64,000 nt of DNA from Coriolopsis trogii (GCA_020543525.1 JAHYIO010000039.1:186001-250000); one strand, 5' to 3'. Shown: positions 48,010-61,212, numbered from the stretch's first letter. Translations and numbers: made by a program. Notes: generated by a model not told the origin, from the sequence alone.

Positions 48010-49047
48010 GCTGTCGACTATTCGAAGGTTCAGCAAAACATCAGATGCAGGAGGTGAATACACAGGCACGTACTTCAGTAATTCACAAGTAACGCACCAA
48101 GTCTTGGGAGCTTGGTACAATATGGGCGGAGCACGCTGCTGACTTATACACCCTGGGATGAGGCAAGAAGATCAACAACGCTTCTCTGCTCGGACGATAA
48201 TCGACCCCTGACAGTGCGGTACAGGAAAAGATAACGATCGAATCATGCGAAGAGCATGGTGGCTCTCTGTGGATGATCACAGGGCAGTGCCTGGTTGACT
48301 GCCACTGTGTCACACTGTGCACGTCAATTGAGCATGCGTCCGAGAGCGACTTTGGTCTATCGTGAGAGCTCAAGGCCAATGTCGCAGCCTGACCAACTGG
48401 GACACAGTAGCCACTGTGAGGAGAATTCATTCCATCCTCGAGTCGACTCGGACGCTGTTGGATATGTGGGTGCTCTAGGAGAAGAGGGATTCAAAGGAAC
48501 GTACTACGCGTCAGGCTTCCCACTCACGTCCTCTCGGCACAGAAAGGACATTTCACATCGCATGCGGCACCAGTATCAGCACTGCACTCGCAGGTCGAAC
48601 GCCTGCATGCCACAAGGATATAGGAGAGGGACGAACTTTTGACTCGGAGTTCAACTGGCGCGCGCCTAGCCCTGCCTGGGAGGCTGACAAACCATTCGCA
48701 CGATGCTACTGGAGAAGAGGAGTCGACCTTCGCCGAATCTACCGTGCTCCTCCTCCTCGCAAGGCTTGCTATATTGTGCGCCTGGGCGGCTGGCGGACTG
48801 TGCATTGCTGGACAGTGATGTTCATAGTATCCGTCGATAGCGCAGCTGCTCCTGAAGATGGCACAGGACAAATAGAGCCAAGTTTACGATCACGCATCAA
48901 GGCAAAGGGAACAAACAAGGTTTATTGGTGCGTCTGCACAGTCACCTCGGTAACCAGTGACTGCACTGTTGAGTCGTTGGGTCTCCCATACGAGGGCAGA
49001 TTTGTACTATACACGTGTTTGGAAGTGGTACCCCGCGAACTAGCATC
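48010..49047. other. Intergenic region, no supported gene
   Basis: Upstream of membrane protein 5 and downstream of the kinase-like gene; open frames of about 115 codons occur on both strands but have no motif or splice logic. Confidence 0.5.
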
Positions 49048-50200
49048 CTAATCTATTGGTTGCACTACATGTATCGTGCTTCCATAGACCGGCAAATTCT
49101 CGTATTTCCTTCTCTCTTTCTCTTCTTCCGTCCACTTCTTCAGAATCATCGAAGCGCACTCCACTGCCATGCCTTCATTTATGTTGCCAGATACATAATC
49201 ATTCTCTATGGCATTCTGCACAATCGACTCAACTGATGCGCCGGGAGCCGTCACCCAATGGCCTGGAATGGACCCCCTCAACCATCGGAATGATCCTGTT
49301 GCCATGCAGTAGTTTCAGAATCATGTGTGAACCGCTCAGTACCCGAAGATAAGCGTACCACGTGTCCACACTTTGAGCTCGTACCAGAACACCGACAATT
49401 CACGACACTTGACATGGCGTCTTGCATCGGGCGAGTTCACCTCAAGGATGTAGTCGGCGGAAGGACACTGATGAACCGTGGACGACCCAAAATCGACGAT
49501 AGTCGGGACCACGGGGTCATCCTTTGTCTCGCCGCACTTCAAGACCACGTTTCGTGGAGCCAAGTCCTCGTGTATGAGACCTGCCTTGTGTATCTGGTGA
49601 GCGATGCGTGCGATGTGTTCTCTCCAAATATGGCGACTTTCAGACCGGGATGAAGCATATGTCAGATTCTCTGAATAGGACTGACCTCAGATAGGGAGGC
49701 ATGTACTCCAGGCTGCGCGGCACCGGTTTTCCACAATCCTCCATCATGAGAATACTCAGGCTAGCAGTGGTGTCTCCCTTTGTGTACTGTCCCGTAAAAT
49801 AGCCTAGGACGCGGGGGACACCATGGCCCTGTAGTTCGAGGAGGTGTTCTTGATAGTTTGTTATCTCCCGCCGGAGTCCATCGGGGTGCCCAATCTTGCA
49901 AACAACCACAGTGCCGGTTTCCTCAAACTCATCTGCTGTGTCACCAGCGAGTTTGCGCAGACAAACGCGATACGTCTGGACAGCTTTAGTAACTCTGCAG
50001 AGGCACTTTTGTACCTCCGCGCGCACAGGACAGCGAATATCAAGTACACACTTGACCTCAGGCGACGTGGTGAGGGCGAACCACGATTGTGGTGGCTCTA
50101 GCGGGTCCATGTCGGGGCGAGGAGACCGATCTCGGTGGAAGAAACTGAGAGGTACAGCGTTTTCTGGCCAGTAGAGCTTAAAGCCTGCTTGAGACGACAT
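49048..50200 (-). CDS. Kinase-like protein with HED catalytic loop (341 aa)
   Basis: Exons 50200-49686, 49621-49359 and 49295-49048 keep frame. N-terminal part: MSSQAGFKLYWPENAVPLSF. Kinase-like core: GTVVVCKIGHPDGLRREITNYQEHL (beta-3 lysine and alpha-C glutamate), GVPRVLGYFTG, LSILMMEDCGKPV (hinge), HIARIAHQIHKAGLIHEDLAPRNVVL (catalytic loop with H-E-D-L-A-x-R-N rather than HRDxKxxN) and PTIVDFGSS (DFG). The C-terminal exon (MILKKWTEEEKERRKYENLPVYG) is charged and helical. This architecture is the Agaricomycete small-kinase family with HxDLAPRN, related to aminoglycoside/lipopolysaccharide kinase folds more than to standard Ser/Thr kinases (family knowledge). All key catalytic residues are present; substrate unknown. 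Confidence 0.75.
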
Positions 50201-50686
50201 TGTGGATGCACGAGCGATGCTGAAGGCTTCCGTCCACCACGTCGACCACGAAGGACTTGTTAGTCGCTGTGGGCGCCTTCACTCGCGGTGGGGAGCCTGC
50301 TGACCAAGGATTCCCACAGGTAGGAGCCAAGCGACCATTCCGTGCCTCGCTCGTCCACGTTCACCTCGACGTTCAATCAAGTCTCGGTTTTGACACAGCT
50401 TGTTCGCACGTCGGATGGTCCAGGACACGTTCATCTCGGCGAGATCCAATATGTCTAGAAATAAGACACCTGGCCATGCATGTTTCCACGCTGCAGTCGC
50501 CTTTGCTGGGAAAAGAAGACGGCGGTGGATCACGACGAGCCAATCTGCCCTCTCTCGGCTTCTCTCCACCTTTAAAGAGCCCGCCGTGCGTTCGCGCCCT
50601 TCTCCACGGACTTGCGCTCACCTCCCCACTTCCGCCTGGCCGCGAAAAGGCAACCTCTGCAGTCGCGGTCTCGTCCAATCCTAGAC
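50201..50686. promoter_or_regulatory. Divergent promoter region of kinase-like gene and desaturase
   Basis: 486 bp between divergent start codons. Contains CCAAT at 50540-50544 and TTTAAA at 50571-50576, 147 and 116 bases before the desaturase ATG, plausible CCAAT and TATA-like elements for the desaturase. Confidence 0.45.
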
Positions 50687-52844
50687 ATGGCCAGCAGCGA
50701 CAGCGGTACCTACGACGACACGCAGAAAGCAGGATGCAATTTCACTCCTCTCTTATGGCTTGCTCGTGACGCTCCGGAGTACGAGCAGCGCAAAAAACGT
50801 GCCCAGTTCGTCCCGCCGACGATCTCCATCAAGGACGTCCACGCTGCCGTCCCTCGCCATCTCTTTGAGAAGAACACAGCCAAGGGTCTGTACTACCTCG
50901 GACGTCATGTCGCACTCAGCGTCCTATTCTACATGTTTGCGACCCGGATCGACAGTCTTTCCTGGAACGTCGCGACATTCCTCGGTTGGAGTGCTCCCGG
51001 GCGCGCTGCGATCTCATGGGCCTGCTGGATTTTGTACTGGTTCTGGCAGAGTGTTTCATTCGCCGGCATGTGGACATTAGGTGAGTGCGGCCGTCCAGTA
51101 CCGCGCGCACCAGACTGAACAAATGACTCCAGGCCACGAGGTGAGACTTTGCGGTTCCTCGCGTTGGGGCGTTAACCGAGAGGAGCACTTTTGCCGTAGT
51201 GCGGCCATGACGCGTTATCTCCGCACTCGTGGATCAACATCGGCGCAGGCATGGGACTCCATACCTTTGTGCTCACGCCTTACTTTGCATGGCGACTTAC
51301 CCATCGCGCTCACCACGTGCGTAACGTGCTTGTGTGTCGTGACTACGCCTACTAAGACTCAGTGCAGAAGGGAACGAACAACTTGGCGCGAGACGAGACG
51401 TACCATCCTTTTACGAGGAAAGATCTCAAGCTCCCAGAGGCTGCCGTCGCCACGAAAATGGACTACAAAGAACTCATCGAGGAGACCCCAGCCTTCACAC
51501 TCTTCAAGATGGTCATCCGACAGTTCTTGTGAGTCGACACGTGCGCGACACATATCGCGGAAGCTAAGCCAGTCTGTTCCAGAGGGTTTCAACTGTACTT
51601 GATGTGGGTCCGGGTGCGATGATAGCTCCGGAGCGTGCACTGAGGAACGTACTATAGCCACAATCAGAAAGGAAACCCAAAATATCCGCCGGGGACAAGC
51701 GTAAGTCTATGCTTGCGCTCCAGCACGCTCATCCATCTGACCACGGGGATAGCATTACAAACCATCCTCAAAGCTGTTCAAGCCTCAGGACAGTACGTGG
51801 CTTGTCTTCTCTCATATGTAACGCAATTGTGAGGCGTGAAGATAATGATAGGGATGTCAATTATTGTCTCCGACATTGCCATCGGCTGCATGATACTCTT
51901 CCTCGCCGTTTGGTCCTACCAGACAAGCTTCCACAACGTCTGGAGCCTCTACTTCGTACCCTGGCTTGTACGTGCTCTGATCTGTCGCCTTCTCGTCTGA
52001 TTGACTAACGTGACTCGCAGTGGGCACACAACTGGATCGTCATGTTCACGTACCTGCAGCACAGCGATCCGACAGTTCCGTACTACCGCGAAGTCAGTCC
52101 AGCCCCAGAACAAGTCATGTCCACGCATCCAGATCCCGTGGCGCTACTGACGTGAATCGCAGAAATCTTGGACATTCGCCCGCGGCGCCCTCGCGACGGT
52201 CGACAGGCCCATCTTCGGCTGGGTCGGGCGATTCTTTTGGCACGGGGTACGTCCCGCATCTCTCATCCACCTCCCGCTCGTCCGCGCAATGAGCCATTCA
52301 CCGAACGCATGCCATCCAGATCGCGCACGACCACGTCGCGCACCACTTCTTCGTCTCCATCCCCTTCTGTACGTTCCCCATTGTGATCACAGCACCACTC
52401 AGCCAAAGCCTCACGCACTCACCCACCCACGCGCCCCTCCGTCCCCCGTCCCAGATAACCTACCACAAGTCACGGAAGCCATCAAGCCCGTCCTCGGCGA
52501 GCACTACTGCTACGACTCCACGGTCAGTACCACTCTCTCCTTCCCCTCTCATCCTCTCCGCACACAAACGCAAACTGAGAGAGCGTGCGCGCGCGCATAT
52601 ACTCACACACGCACGCGTCCGACAGCCCACGTTGTACGCCCTCTGGCGCTCGTTCACGCAGTGCACGTTCATCGAGCCCGACGGCGACGTCGTCTTCTTC
52701 AAGAACCAGCGCGGCAAGGCACTCCGGGAATGCTGCGCCGCGGACACTGATCCCGCCCACGCGTCCGGCCCGAGTGAGCGTGGTCAGGAACAGGAGACCG
52801 CGAGCGGGGAAGGCGAGGATGACTTGAAGCTGGCGGGACTCTAG
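50687..52844 (+). CDS. FAD2: Delta-12 fatty acid desaturase (463 aa, 13 exons)
   Basis: ER membrane di-iron enzyme converting oleoyl to linoleoyl lipids. Thirteen exons from 50687-51080 to 52626-52844 keep frame (1,392 nt with stop). Three histidine boxes are complete: HECGH in GHECGHDALSPHSW, HRAHH in WRLTHRAHH, and HVAHH in IAHDHVAHHFFVSIPF. Other family landmarks: PTISIKDVHAAVPRHLFE near the N-terminus, HNQKGNPKYPPGTSHYKPSSKLF, VPWLWAHNWIVMFTYLQHSDPTVPYY, and YALWRSFTQCTFIE near the end. Hydrophobic segments flank the boxes as usual. The first box is encoded across an 8-nt exon (51133-51140, GCCACGAG) that supplies most of G-H-E. Intact, expected functional; length and His boxes fit FAD2 rather than an omega-3 enzyme, though that cannot be fully excluded. 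Confidence 0.93.
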
Positions 52845-53545
52845 ACGACGTCTCTGAATGCGTCGTCGGACGGCCGTGTCTCTGTCTTGACTCTGGAGTC
52901 AGCAGACGGGGCTGAATGCAGGTGTATGCTATTCGGAGCGTGCGAGGACGGAGAGTATGTTACCGCGTATGACATGTTGCGAGAACATCAGGCGCGTTCT
53001 CCTCTACATAGGCTTGGAACGATGCGCGCGCGCATCGTGCGGTTGGCCGCTCAGAGACAATCTGAGGAAAGGATACGGAGACCAGCGTCAAGGGGAGCCG
53101 TACTAGGGTCCGGGCATACCCACCTTGCTGGTAATGCAGTACTACTGTGTAGTGCTTGTGGACGTTGATGGGCCAGCGCATGAGAAAATAGGGGTACTCC
53201 TGTCGACCCAGTCTTGCAGCCGCGCGTTTTCCAAGAAGTATCAAGGATACCAATCGCTTGTGGGGGAAGTCAATGTGCAGTAAACTTGACGCACGACCTT
53301 CGGGATTACTCTTTATGGATTCGAAGGTTTATTCTCAGCGCGAACACATCACAGCGCGTAGTGCACGACGGCCCATGAAGGATCACACAGGTTCCGTTCG
53401 TACGCGGTCATCTGCCGGCGCACCAATCTGTACAACTGTGCGAGAGAGAGAGGAGATCAGAGACGACTCGTCAGGACTCTCGGTCAATTGCAACGCGCAC
53501 TAAGTATCCCGCATCTATTTGAAGGGGCAAAATGAGGTATAGATC
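52845..53545. other. Intergenic region, no supported gene
   Basis: Downstream of the desaturase. Short frames only. Confidence 0.5.
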
Positions 53546-53725
53546 GTCCCTGGGATGCACTCTCCATTGACGTTGGACAAGCCAGACATTCTCGTCGATA
53601 GACCGGACGGAATCCAGTTGGGATGATACCTAGGTCGAAGCCGATAGCCACGGGATTGCAAGAATTTGCACACGTCTCTCCAATAGTATTCGAAAGCAAG
53701 TTATTGAACCGAGGAGAGATCTGCA
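53546..53725 (-). pseudogene. Kinase relic: last-exon and first-exon fragments fused
   Basis: Bases 53546-53602 resemble the last exon of the kinase at ~40281-40340 (shared gatcgtcc, ctctcca, tgacg, acattct), and the adjoining 53609-53720 closely resembles its first exon at ~41366-41465 (shared tgggatgatacc, gtcgaagccgatagccacgg, attgcaaga). In the intact gene these pieces are over 1 kb apart, so the relic lost the kinase core. No open frame remains. Orientation is the same as the parent. Confidence 0.7.
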
Positions 53726-54179
53726 ATGTCGCCTACAGGAGTGGTCGCCATGGCGTGTAGAGCCAGCGAGACTGCGGGCGGGCGGAAGGTACTGGACGGA
53801 TGGCCCCAACTTGAGTGGTGCTATATACGGCAAGTCCTCAAAACAACATACAATATCCGATGCAGAGCGGTTGTGTAATATCCTGACTCTGACACTTCGA
53901 AGACTGTCGTTCTCTTCAGCACGGCGGCCGCGGCGAGGCTGTTGGCAGGGAGTGCGCGCGAACACCGATGTTGGCAGCGCCAGTGCGGCGCGAGTGCGGA
54001 GAAGAGGGAGGCAGCAGGCGACGATGACGATTTGTAAGCTGGCGGGGAGACGATGCGAGACCAACACCCAGGTCTCAGGTCATGCGACGGGGCTGAGAAT
54101 GTGTATGTGTCCGTGTATGCTAACAAACATGCGAAGCCTAGAGTAAGTATCAGATTTTGGGAGAGAATGTTCACTGAGC
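53726..54179. other. Gap between kinase relic and ABC transporter 2
   Basis: No gene supported; the small minus-strand frame here (54174-53821) has no motif. Confidence 0.45.
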
Positions 54180-57100
54180 CTAGGAAGATGCGCTGGCGGC
54201 TGTGGCCATCGCGTACAGCTTCTCGCGGTCCCCACTCTCGTCCACCAGTGCGCGCAGGAAGCCCTTCTCGTTCCTGAGCAGGTCGCTTGGGGCACCGAAC
54301 TCGGCCTGTAGTGGATGGAAGAAACTGTCAGCAGCGTACGCGCAGAGGACAGATAGGAGCACACTCACGATGCGGCCCGCATCAAGGACCATCTGTAGAA
54401 TGACTGGTAGTTAGCAAACCGAGCGAGGTGGCCGTCGCGAGCACTCACAATCTTATCAGCGTCCATGATTGTCTGCAGACGGTGCGCGACCGTGAGCAGC
54501 GTGACGTCCTTTCCGAGTTCCGTCCTGAGCGAGGTCTGAATGACGCTGTCAGTCTCGTAATCTGTCCCACACAGTCAGCATCAGCGAATACAACCCGAAT
54601 CATGACCATAACGGCGCTCGTACCGATCGCAGACGTCGCCTCGTCGAGGATGAGCAGCTTGCTGCGGCGCACGATCGCGCGCGCGAGTGCGAGGATCTGT
54701 CGCTGCCCTACGGACAAATTCGCCCCGCCTCCTGCGATCTCGCTGTCGAGCGTGATCCGTGACGGGTCGTTCTCGTCCTGGAGGTTCGACAGCCCAGCAG
54801 AGCGGAGCGCGTCGTTGAGCACTGCGTCGTCGTGCTCCGAGAACGGGTCCAGGTTCTGTCTCAGCGTCCCGCTGAGGAGTTCAGGCTAGGGAAGCGCGTC
54901 AGTACTAGTCCATGGTATCGCTGTGCGGAGGGAGAACTTACGACTTGCGGGATGATAGTGATTTTGGACCGCAGGGCGTCGAGGTTGAGCTTCTCCGTTT
55001 CGAGTCCATCGTATCGGACTTGTCCTTCCGTCAGGATGCAGCGGAGCAATGCGAGAGTGAGTGAACTCTGAGGAGCGGGTCAGTGAAGGTTTTCTTGCAA
55101 GCTCTTACTACGAAAGAGGCTCACCTTCCCACTACCAGTCCGGCCAACTGGAGAATGTAGACATCATTCAGACATGGCTCACTACAAACAGCGGAGGAAG
55201 ACCCACCGATACCGACGCGCTCGCCCGAAGCAATGGTGAACGACACATCCTGCAGTACTTTCGGTCCATCCTATTGACAAAGTCAATCACCCATAGCCAA
55301 ATCACATCAATCCTTTGTCCTCTTACCGATGAGTACCTTGCGGAGAGGTTCGAGACCTCGAGACTACCGCTTGCGGGCCAGTAGGCAGGCGGAACGCCAT
55401 CCGGAGTCGGCTGGGGCTCGTGTTCAATGCGGAGGTACTGTTGGATGCGTTCCAAACTGAAAATGCATGCATTGAGAAAGTCTCGAGAGATACTGCGATC
55501 GCAACCGGCGTCGCTTACCTGTTGCCTGGAGACTCGAGTTAGCTCCATGCACATAGAGAGGACATGTATTGTACTCACCTGCTACCTCGAACTCGTTGAA
55601 AATGCGTACGGCGTAGAGAATGCCGTTGCTAAATGCGGCTGGTGGGAATGTTTCGTTTACCTGTCAGCACTCGGGCATAAACCGCTGATCACGACGTACC
55701 AGCCATGGTCAATGAGAAACCGGTGTTCGAGGAACTCAGGTCGGAGAAGTATGTCAGATAGACCGCAAGACATGTGGTGAACAGATTGCCAATGGTGTCG
55801 ACCCGCACCGTCACCCAGCTTTTAGTTGAGGGCCTCCTGTTAGCATAGTTTCCCTACACCGCGGGCGAAAGGCTCACCGGTTGAGGTTCTGGAAAGTCAT
55901 CGCCGCGCGGCTGTACTTGTCTATCCGGGCGTAGGATTCCGCTTTGAATGCCTCCTGAGCGCCGTATGCGCGAATCGAGGCTAAGAGCTTTATTAACAAG
56001 GGTGATTCGAGATGAATCAAAGGAGGCTTCTCACTAATGCCAGAGATTGCTGCACCAAAGTGGCCCAAGACGGGCGCTTTAGCGTTACTCATCTCACGTT
56101 TGACGGACAGCTGGGCCTTCATGTAGATATTGCCACATAAGCCTCCTGCGATGGCGACAAAGATGGCGGGTATGATAAACACGGGGGAGAACGCCACCAC
56201 AGCGAGCATCTTGAAGATCAAGAACGTGACGGTTTCTGCGAGGAACTCCGTCGACTTGGCAAAACGATCGTCCACTGTGAATCCGACTAAATGTGTGGAT
56301 CACGCGAAAATAGTATACAGCTTACATGTCTGGATGTCTTCCGTGCATCGCGCAATGATGCGGGAGGTGGGCGTCTTGTCTAACCATCTGCGGTTCGTCA
56401 GAACATGGGAACAGGGCGAAGATTATTGAAGCCATACCTCAAGGTAGTGCCCAAGACGGACACAATGAGTTTCTCGTGGACAATCCGAGCCGCACGGATG
56501 CTGCCGAAGACAAACCAGAAGACGCAAAACGCTGCTGCGAGGATCCCAGAGAGCACCAGTAGGCTGACGTTTGTCAAGTAGTGGCCCACTGGGACCTCCT
56601 CCGGGGGGTATATTTCATATTGCGCGGCCCAGTACCCGAGATACCAGCCCTGTGAGGACGCGTCAGCAACGGTGTATCAACTCCGAGCGACCGCGCACTA
56701 TACCTGTACGTTCCCGATCATCTGACGGGCAACTTGGCCAGACAGATAGACGAACCAGAACAAGAACGGCCGCCGCGAGACGTTCGCCAGATACAGTGTC
56801 ACTGCAACCAAGGTGAGAGTAAAACGGGGCCTGACGTCGAGCAGCACGTACTCGCTTTCCACCCAACGTGACCCTCCGCGACCTCTTCAGCGACAACGAG
56901 CTTGCCCGACTTCTGGGGCGCCTCAGTGTCAGCTGGTTTTTCACCGTCAATCTCTTGCTCCGATTTCTCCAGCTCTTGCTGCTCCTCCTGGATCTCCTTG
57001 AGCAGCTTGGAGTCTTTCGCGAGCGCGGTGGACAACGAGCCCTGACTCAGGATGCGGCCGTCAGATCCCATGTCGACGACGAAGTCCGCGACGGGGCTCA

Positions 57101-60100
57101 ACATCGCGACATTATGTGTCTGACCAGGGATCAGCTGAAGCCTTAGAGTATAATGCAGTTCATGATGTGACCACTCACCACGAGGATGATGGTACGTCCG
57201 CGGAGGAGATCGCCTTTGAGACACTTGTCTACGATCCACCTCGACGTGTGTACGTCCAAAGCGGCCAGAATCTGTGAGCGCGCGTCAAAGGGAGCTCCAA
57301 AAGAAATGATACATGGGCTGTACTAACGTCGTCCAGAAGTACGATCTCCGCGTTGGAGTAGACAGCGCGAGCCAGAGTTATCCGAGCCTGTGCAACATGA
57401 GCGCCATGCGCGACCCAAGGAGTATATCCCTTTACCTTCTGTCCACCGCTTTTGGTCGCGCGCATCAGTACAGACTTCAGTCGACAATCGGAGATGCCCA
57501 CATACCTCAATGTAATGCCCTTCTCACCAACCTCGGTCATGTCCCCGGCGTCGAAGAGTTCTAGATCGCGTTGCAACGCACACTGCTCAAGGACTGCCGC
57601 AGGATAAGCACGCATTTACATAAGGAATGTCCCTCGGAACGCACCTTTGTTGTAACGTACTTCGTCGAAAGGCGCCCCGAAGGTGATATTGCCCTATAGC
57701 GACTCAGGTCAGTCCCGACGCGCGAGAGATGCCGTCATGCACCATACCCTGATGGTATCGCTCTGCACCCACGACTCTTGAGCAGCATACGCCACCCCGC
57801 CTTCCCGCGGGAGGTTCACGAACGAATCCGGGCCGGCGGGGATGTAGTGCATCTCGCCCAACAACGCCATCAGCAGCGACGTCTTGCCCGCCCCCGTCGG
57901 GCCAACGATGATGTTGATTTTACCCCGGCGGAAGATGACTTCCTCCTCGACGTTGAGCATGAACGTCCGCCGGCGAGTGCCTCCCGGGGTGACGGAGAGT
58001 GCGACCGAGTCGTTCGCCCAGGTGAAAGACGCGTGGCGGATCCCGACAGAGTCTCTGTATTCTTCCGGTACGGGATTGGTGAGGACCTCGACGGCGTCCG
58101 ACTTCTCCGATTGGGTGAACTCGTCGATGAGCTCGGTCTGTTCGTCGTCATCGTCGTCAGAGCACCGTCAGTACTAGGAGTTCCAAAGCGGGAGGAGTGG
58201 GCGTACGTTTTCCAGGAATTCCTGCATACGCTCGCAAGCAATGTTCGCTGGTGCAGAGACGTGAGCATTCTCATCCGGGAGGCAGTGTCGCGTCCTTACC
58301 CTGCACGAGTCGCGGTATGATGAAGAACACTGCATTTGTATTTTCGCGGAGCATGTTGAGCACTACAGCAAGCTTCAGAACGACGCATGACTCGATAGTG
58401 ACTTGTTGATACTGACCGGATATTGCAGAGAACACCTTCGCCGCTGCAAAGCCCTGTCAGTCATATATTTTGCTGCGGATCGTACAAAGACAAACCAGTC
58501 AATGGTCCTTTCATGATAACACTCTGCAGCAATAAAACGGGGGTCAGCACAGCTCGCATGTCCTATCTAGTGCCCACTTGCACTTACATAGGTGAAGAAG
58601 GTGGCGAGCATGACTATGACCGGGATGGCGCCGCTAATGAGGTTCGCATGTCAGCAACGACGTGTGGTTCCCGGAAGTCGAACCAGTCACGCACTTCAGA
58701 AGGTTGTTGAACAGGTTCAGGAAGCGGCTCTTGCGCACGGCAAGCAGCTCATATTCCCGCTTCTTGTTCAGTTGCTCACCGATCCGCGGCTCCCATCCGA
58801 AGAGCTTGATCATCCGGATAACGTTCATCACTGAAACATGTGTTCGTTAGAGTTCATGTGAACGGGTTACGGCTCCGTCAACCTACTTTCAGTGACCAGT
58901 TGGACCCGGGCATCAGTCTGAGGTACATGCGGGATGTCAGGTAGGCAACCAAGGTAGCGCTCCGACCGCTACGTACCCGCTTCATCTTCTCTCGCTGAGT
59001 TCCCTGAAGGAGCTTGGTGATGTACCCAGGGAGAGGGAGGGTGACGATCATAGCCGCAAGCCCAACCCACGCACTGTGCGTGACCGTGAATGTTAGATCA
59101 TGAACATAGGAAGCCAAACAGGCTGACGCACCTCCAACCAAGAATGTGTTGCAAGAACACGATGCACAGGACGATCTGCAATGGTGCTTCAACAACTAAT
59201 GATACCCCATTTCAGCCGAGCGCAGAAAGCGGGAGGTCAGGTGAGCGACGCACCGACGTATACGACTTCGAGAGTAATGAACTCGAGGCTGGACAAATCA
59301 GTGGTCACGAGATTGTTGAGCCTTCCCACAAGGTTCTTGCCGTCCTTCTTCTCAGCCTTGGAACCCTCAGCAGCGTCTTTGGATGCACTCGTGCTCTCCG
59401 GAGTCGGCTTGTCCTTGCCCTTGCCCTTTGTGGGCGATGTTGACGGGGCAGCAGTCCCGGAGCTTGGCGTGGCTGTACGGGAGACCGTCTCGGCACCGTC
59501 GGCCTCGTTCACCTCTGACGCATTATCTGGCGTCGGGACTGCGGTAGAGACGCTGCTCGCGCTCGCGTCCAAAGCGTCTGTCGTCTCAGCCTTCATGCGC
59601 ACGCGCAGGGCATGTTCGAAGACGAGTTCCGTGACCATGGCTTGCGTCCGTACGGTGATACGGGTCTGTCGGTATTCTCACTGTTAATATTGAACTCGCC
59701 ATGATGCACAGCATGTATCACCTGTAGGTAGAGGAAGTACTGGTCTGATATGGTCTTGAAGAAGGACCCGAGGAACAGCAGGGCAATCCAGAACCAGGGT
59801 TTGATCGTTTGCCCTTCGCCACCACGCTCCAAATACCTTTGAGATGTGGAACGTCGAACAGTGTGAGTGTCAATATTATACGTGCCTTATGTTACACGTA
59901 CGTGAGGAGATTATTTATACTGAACGGCGCGGCGAACGCGGCGAGCACCTGTTAGGTCATTCAACACAGAGTGACATATAGCGCGTCTCAGTGCCAGGCG
60001 TACCGCAGTGATGGACATCGATGCTAGACCGCACATCTCGACCCCTGGAGTCACGTCAGTAATCAATAACAGGTTGATGATGGCGAAAATCCCTCACAGA

Positions 60101-61212
60101 AAGCTCGGATGAGCTTCAGCATGAAGGGTTGGCGCGACTTGGTGATCATTGGATCGACCAACTGTAAAATGGCCATCAGCTCAGGCCGGATCTAGGACCA
60201 TACATGGCAAAGACCCACATGGAAAGTATAGCTGACGATGTTTCTGAGGTGATTGTAGTCAGCCAGAGGTGGGAACATGTCGAATGGAAGATGCGGCAAG
60301 CGGTATGCGTTCCACACCGTCGGTGACATAAATGAGAACGTCGAGAACGACCACAAAGACGCTGTTTGGGCGGGGTTTGGTTCCAGGATTTCCTTCACAC
60401 CCCGAGTTAGACACAAGTCAACTAGGAGATGGGATATCATGGCGGACCTTGGGGTTTACCGGCGTGTATTTGCGCGGTACGAAGAGAGGCACGAAGACAG
60501 CCGCAATCGAGAGGAGGATCACTTTCGCCCAGAGAAAGACGCCTTCTGGTGCGTCCGCAGGCGCCAGGTTGGTTGTAGCGAGGGGCCAAACATCACGATA
60601 GATGTACACAGTAAAGGTAGCAACAAGAGTCCACGAAGCGTGCACGTAAGCGCGCTCATTCAGCCGTTCGTTCCCAAGGACTGCCACGAACCCAAGGAGA
60701 GAGAGATACGCCTGATATCAAACGTCAGCACATACATTAGCGCACGGGCGATTCCACATACATATGACGCAACGTGCTCGACGCGAACGAGTTTTGAGGT
60801 CTGGAAGGCGTGATCCACCAGACTCTGAGACACCAGCTGATAGACGGAGATGCCGAGGAGCCCTAGTGTCGCGAGCAGCTGGAGAAGCCTGAAGGCCAGA
60901 GTGAGCTTGCCCCCGACGCTTTCTAACCGCCGACGGAGGAAGGAAACGCCCGAGGAAGTGGTCGTGGTACAGTCATCAGCAGCTTTCGCTCTCCTTGAGG
61001 CATCGACAACGCCCTGAGCGAGAAATACAACTGCAGAGAAACCAGCGGCGTAGGCTGGGTAGATGAGGGAGTCTAACCACACACTATGAAAGCCGTCAGA
61101 TAGATACAGAAAACGCTCAGTCGCTTCGTGGTACGTACTTGTTGTCGCGGGACACGTCAGTGCTGATTGGCAAAGTCAAGGGCAGCTGCGACAGCTCTGC
61201 GAACCACTGCAT
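54180..61212 (-). CDS. ABCC/MRP-type ABC transporter, copy 2 (full length)
   Basis: Minus-strand paralog of the 3-10 kb transporter with the same exon plan where compared: first exon 61212-61139 is 74 nt as in copy 1, and the signature and pre-NBD2 micro-exons are kept (57448-57436 and 55525-55519). Start [18 protein letters not shown]0 and TMD1 include [27 protein letters not shown] and [17 protein letters not shown] with an acidic loop; NBD1 has [23 protein letters not shown] and VLLDDILAALD; TMD2 has [14 protein letters not shown] and [18 protein letters not shown]2 has GRTGSGKSS, LSVGQRQ and DEATSAID, ending [14 protein letters not shown] with TAG at 54182-54180. The counterparts of the two GC-AG introns of copy 1 have normal GT donors here. 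No disabling change was seen, so it is probably an active efflux pump; substrate unknown. Confidence 0.9.
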
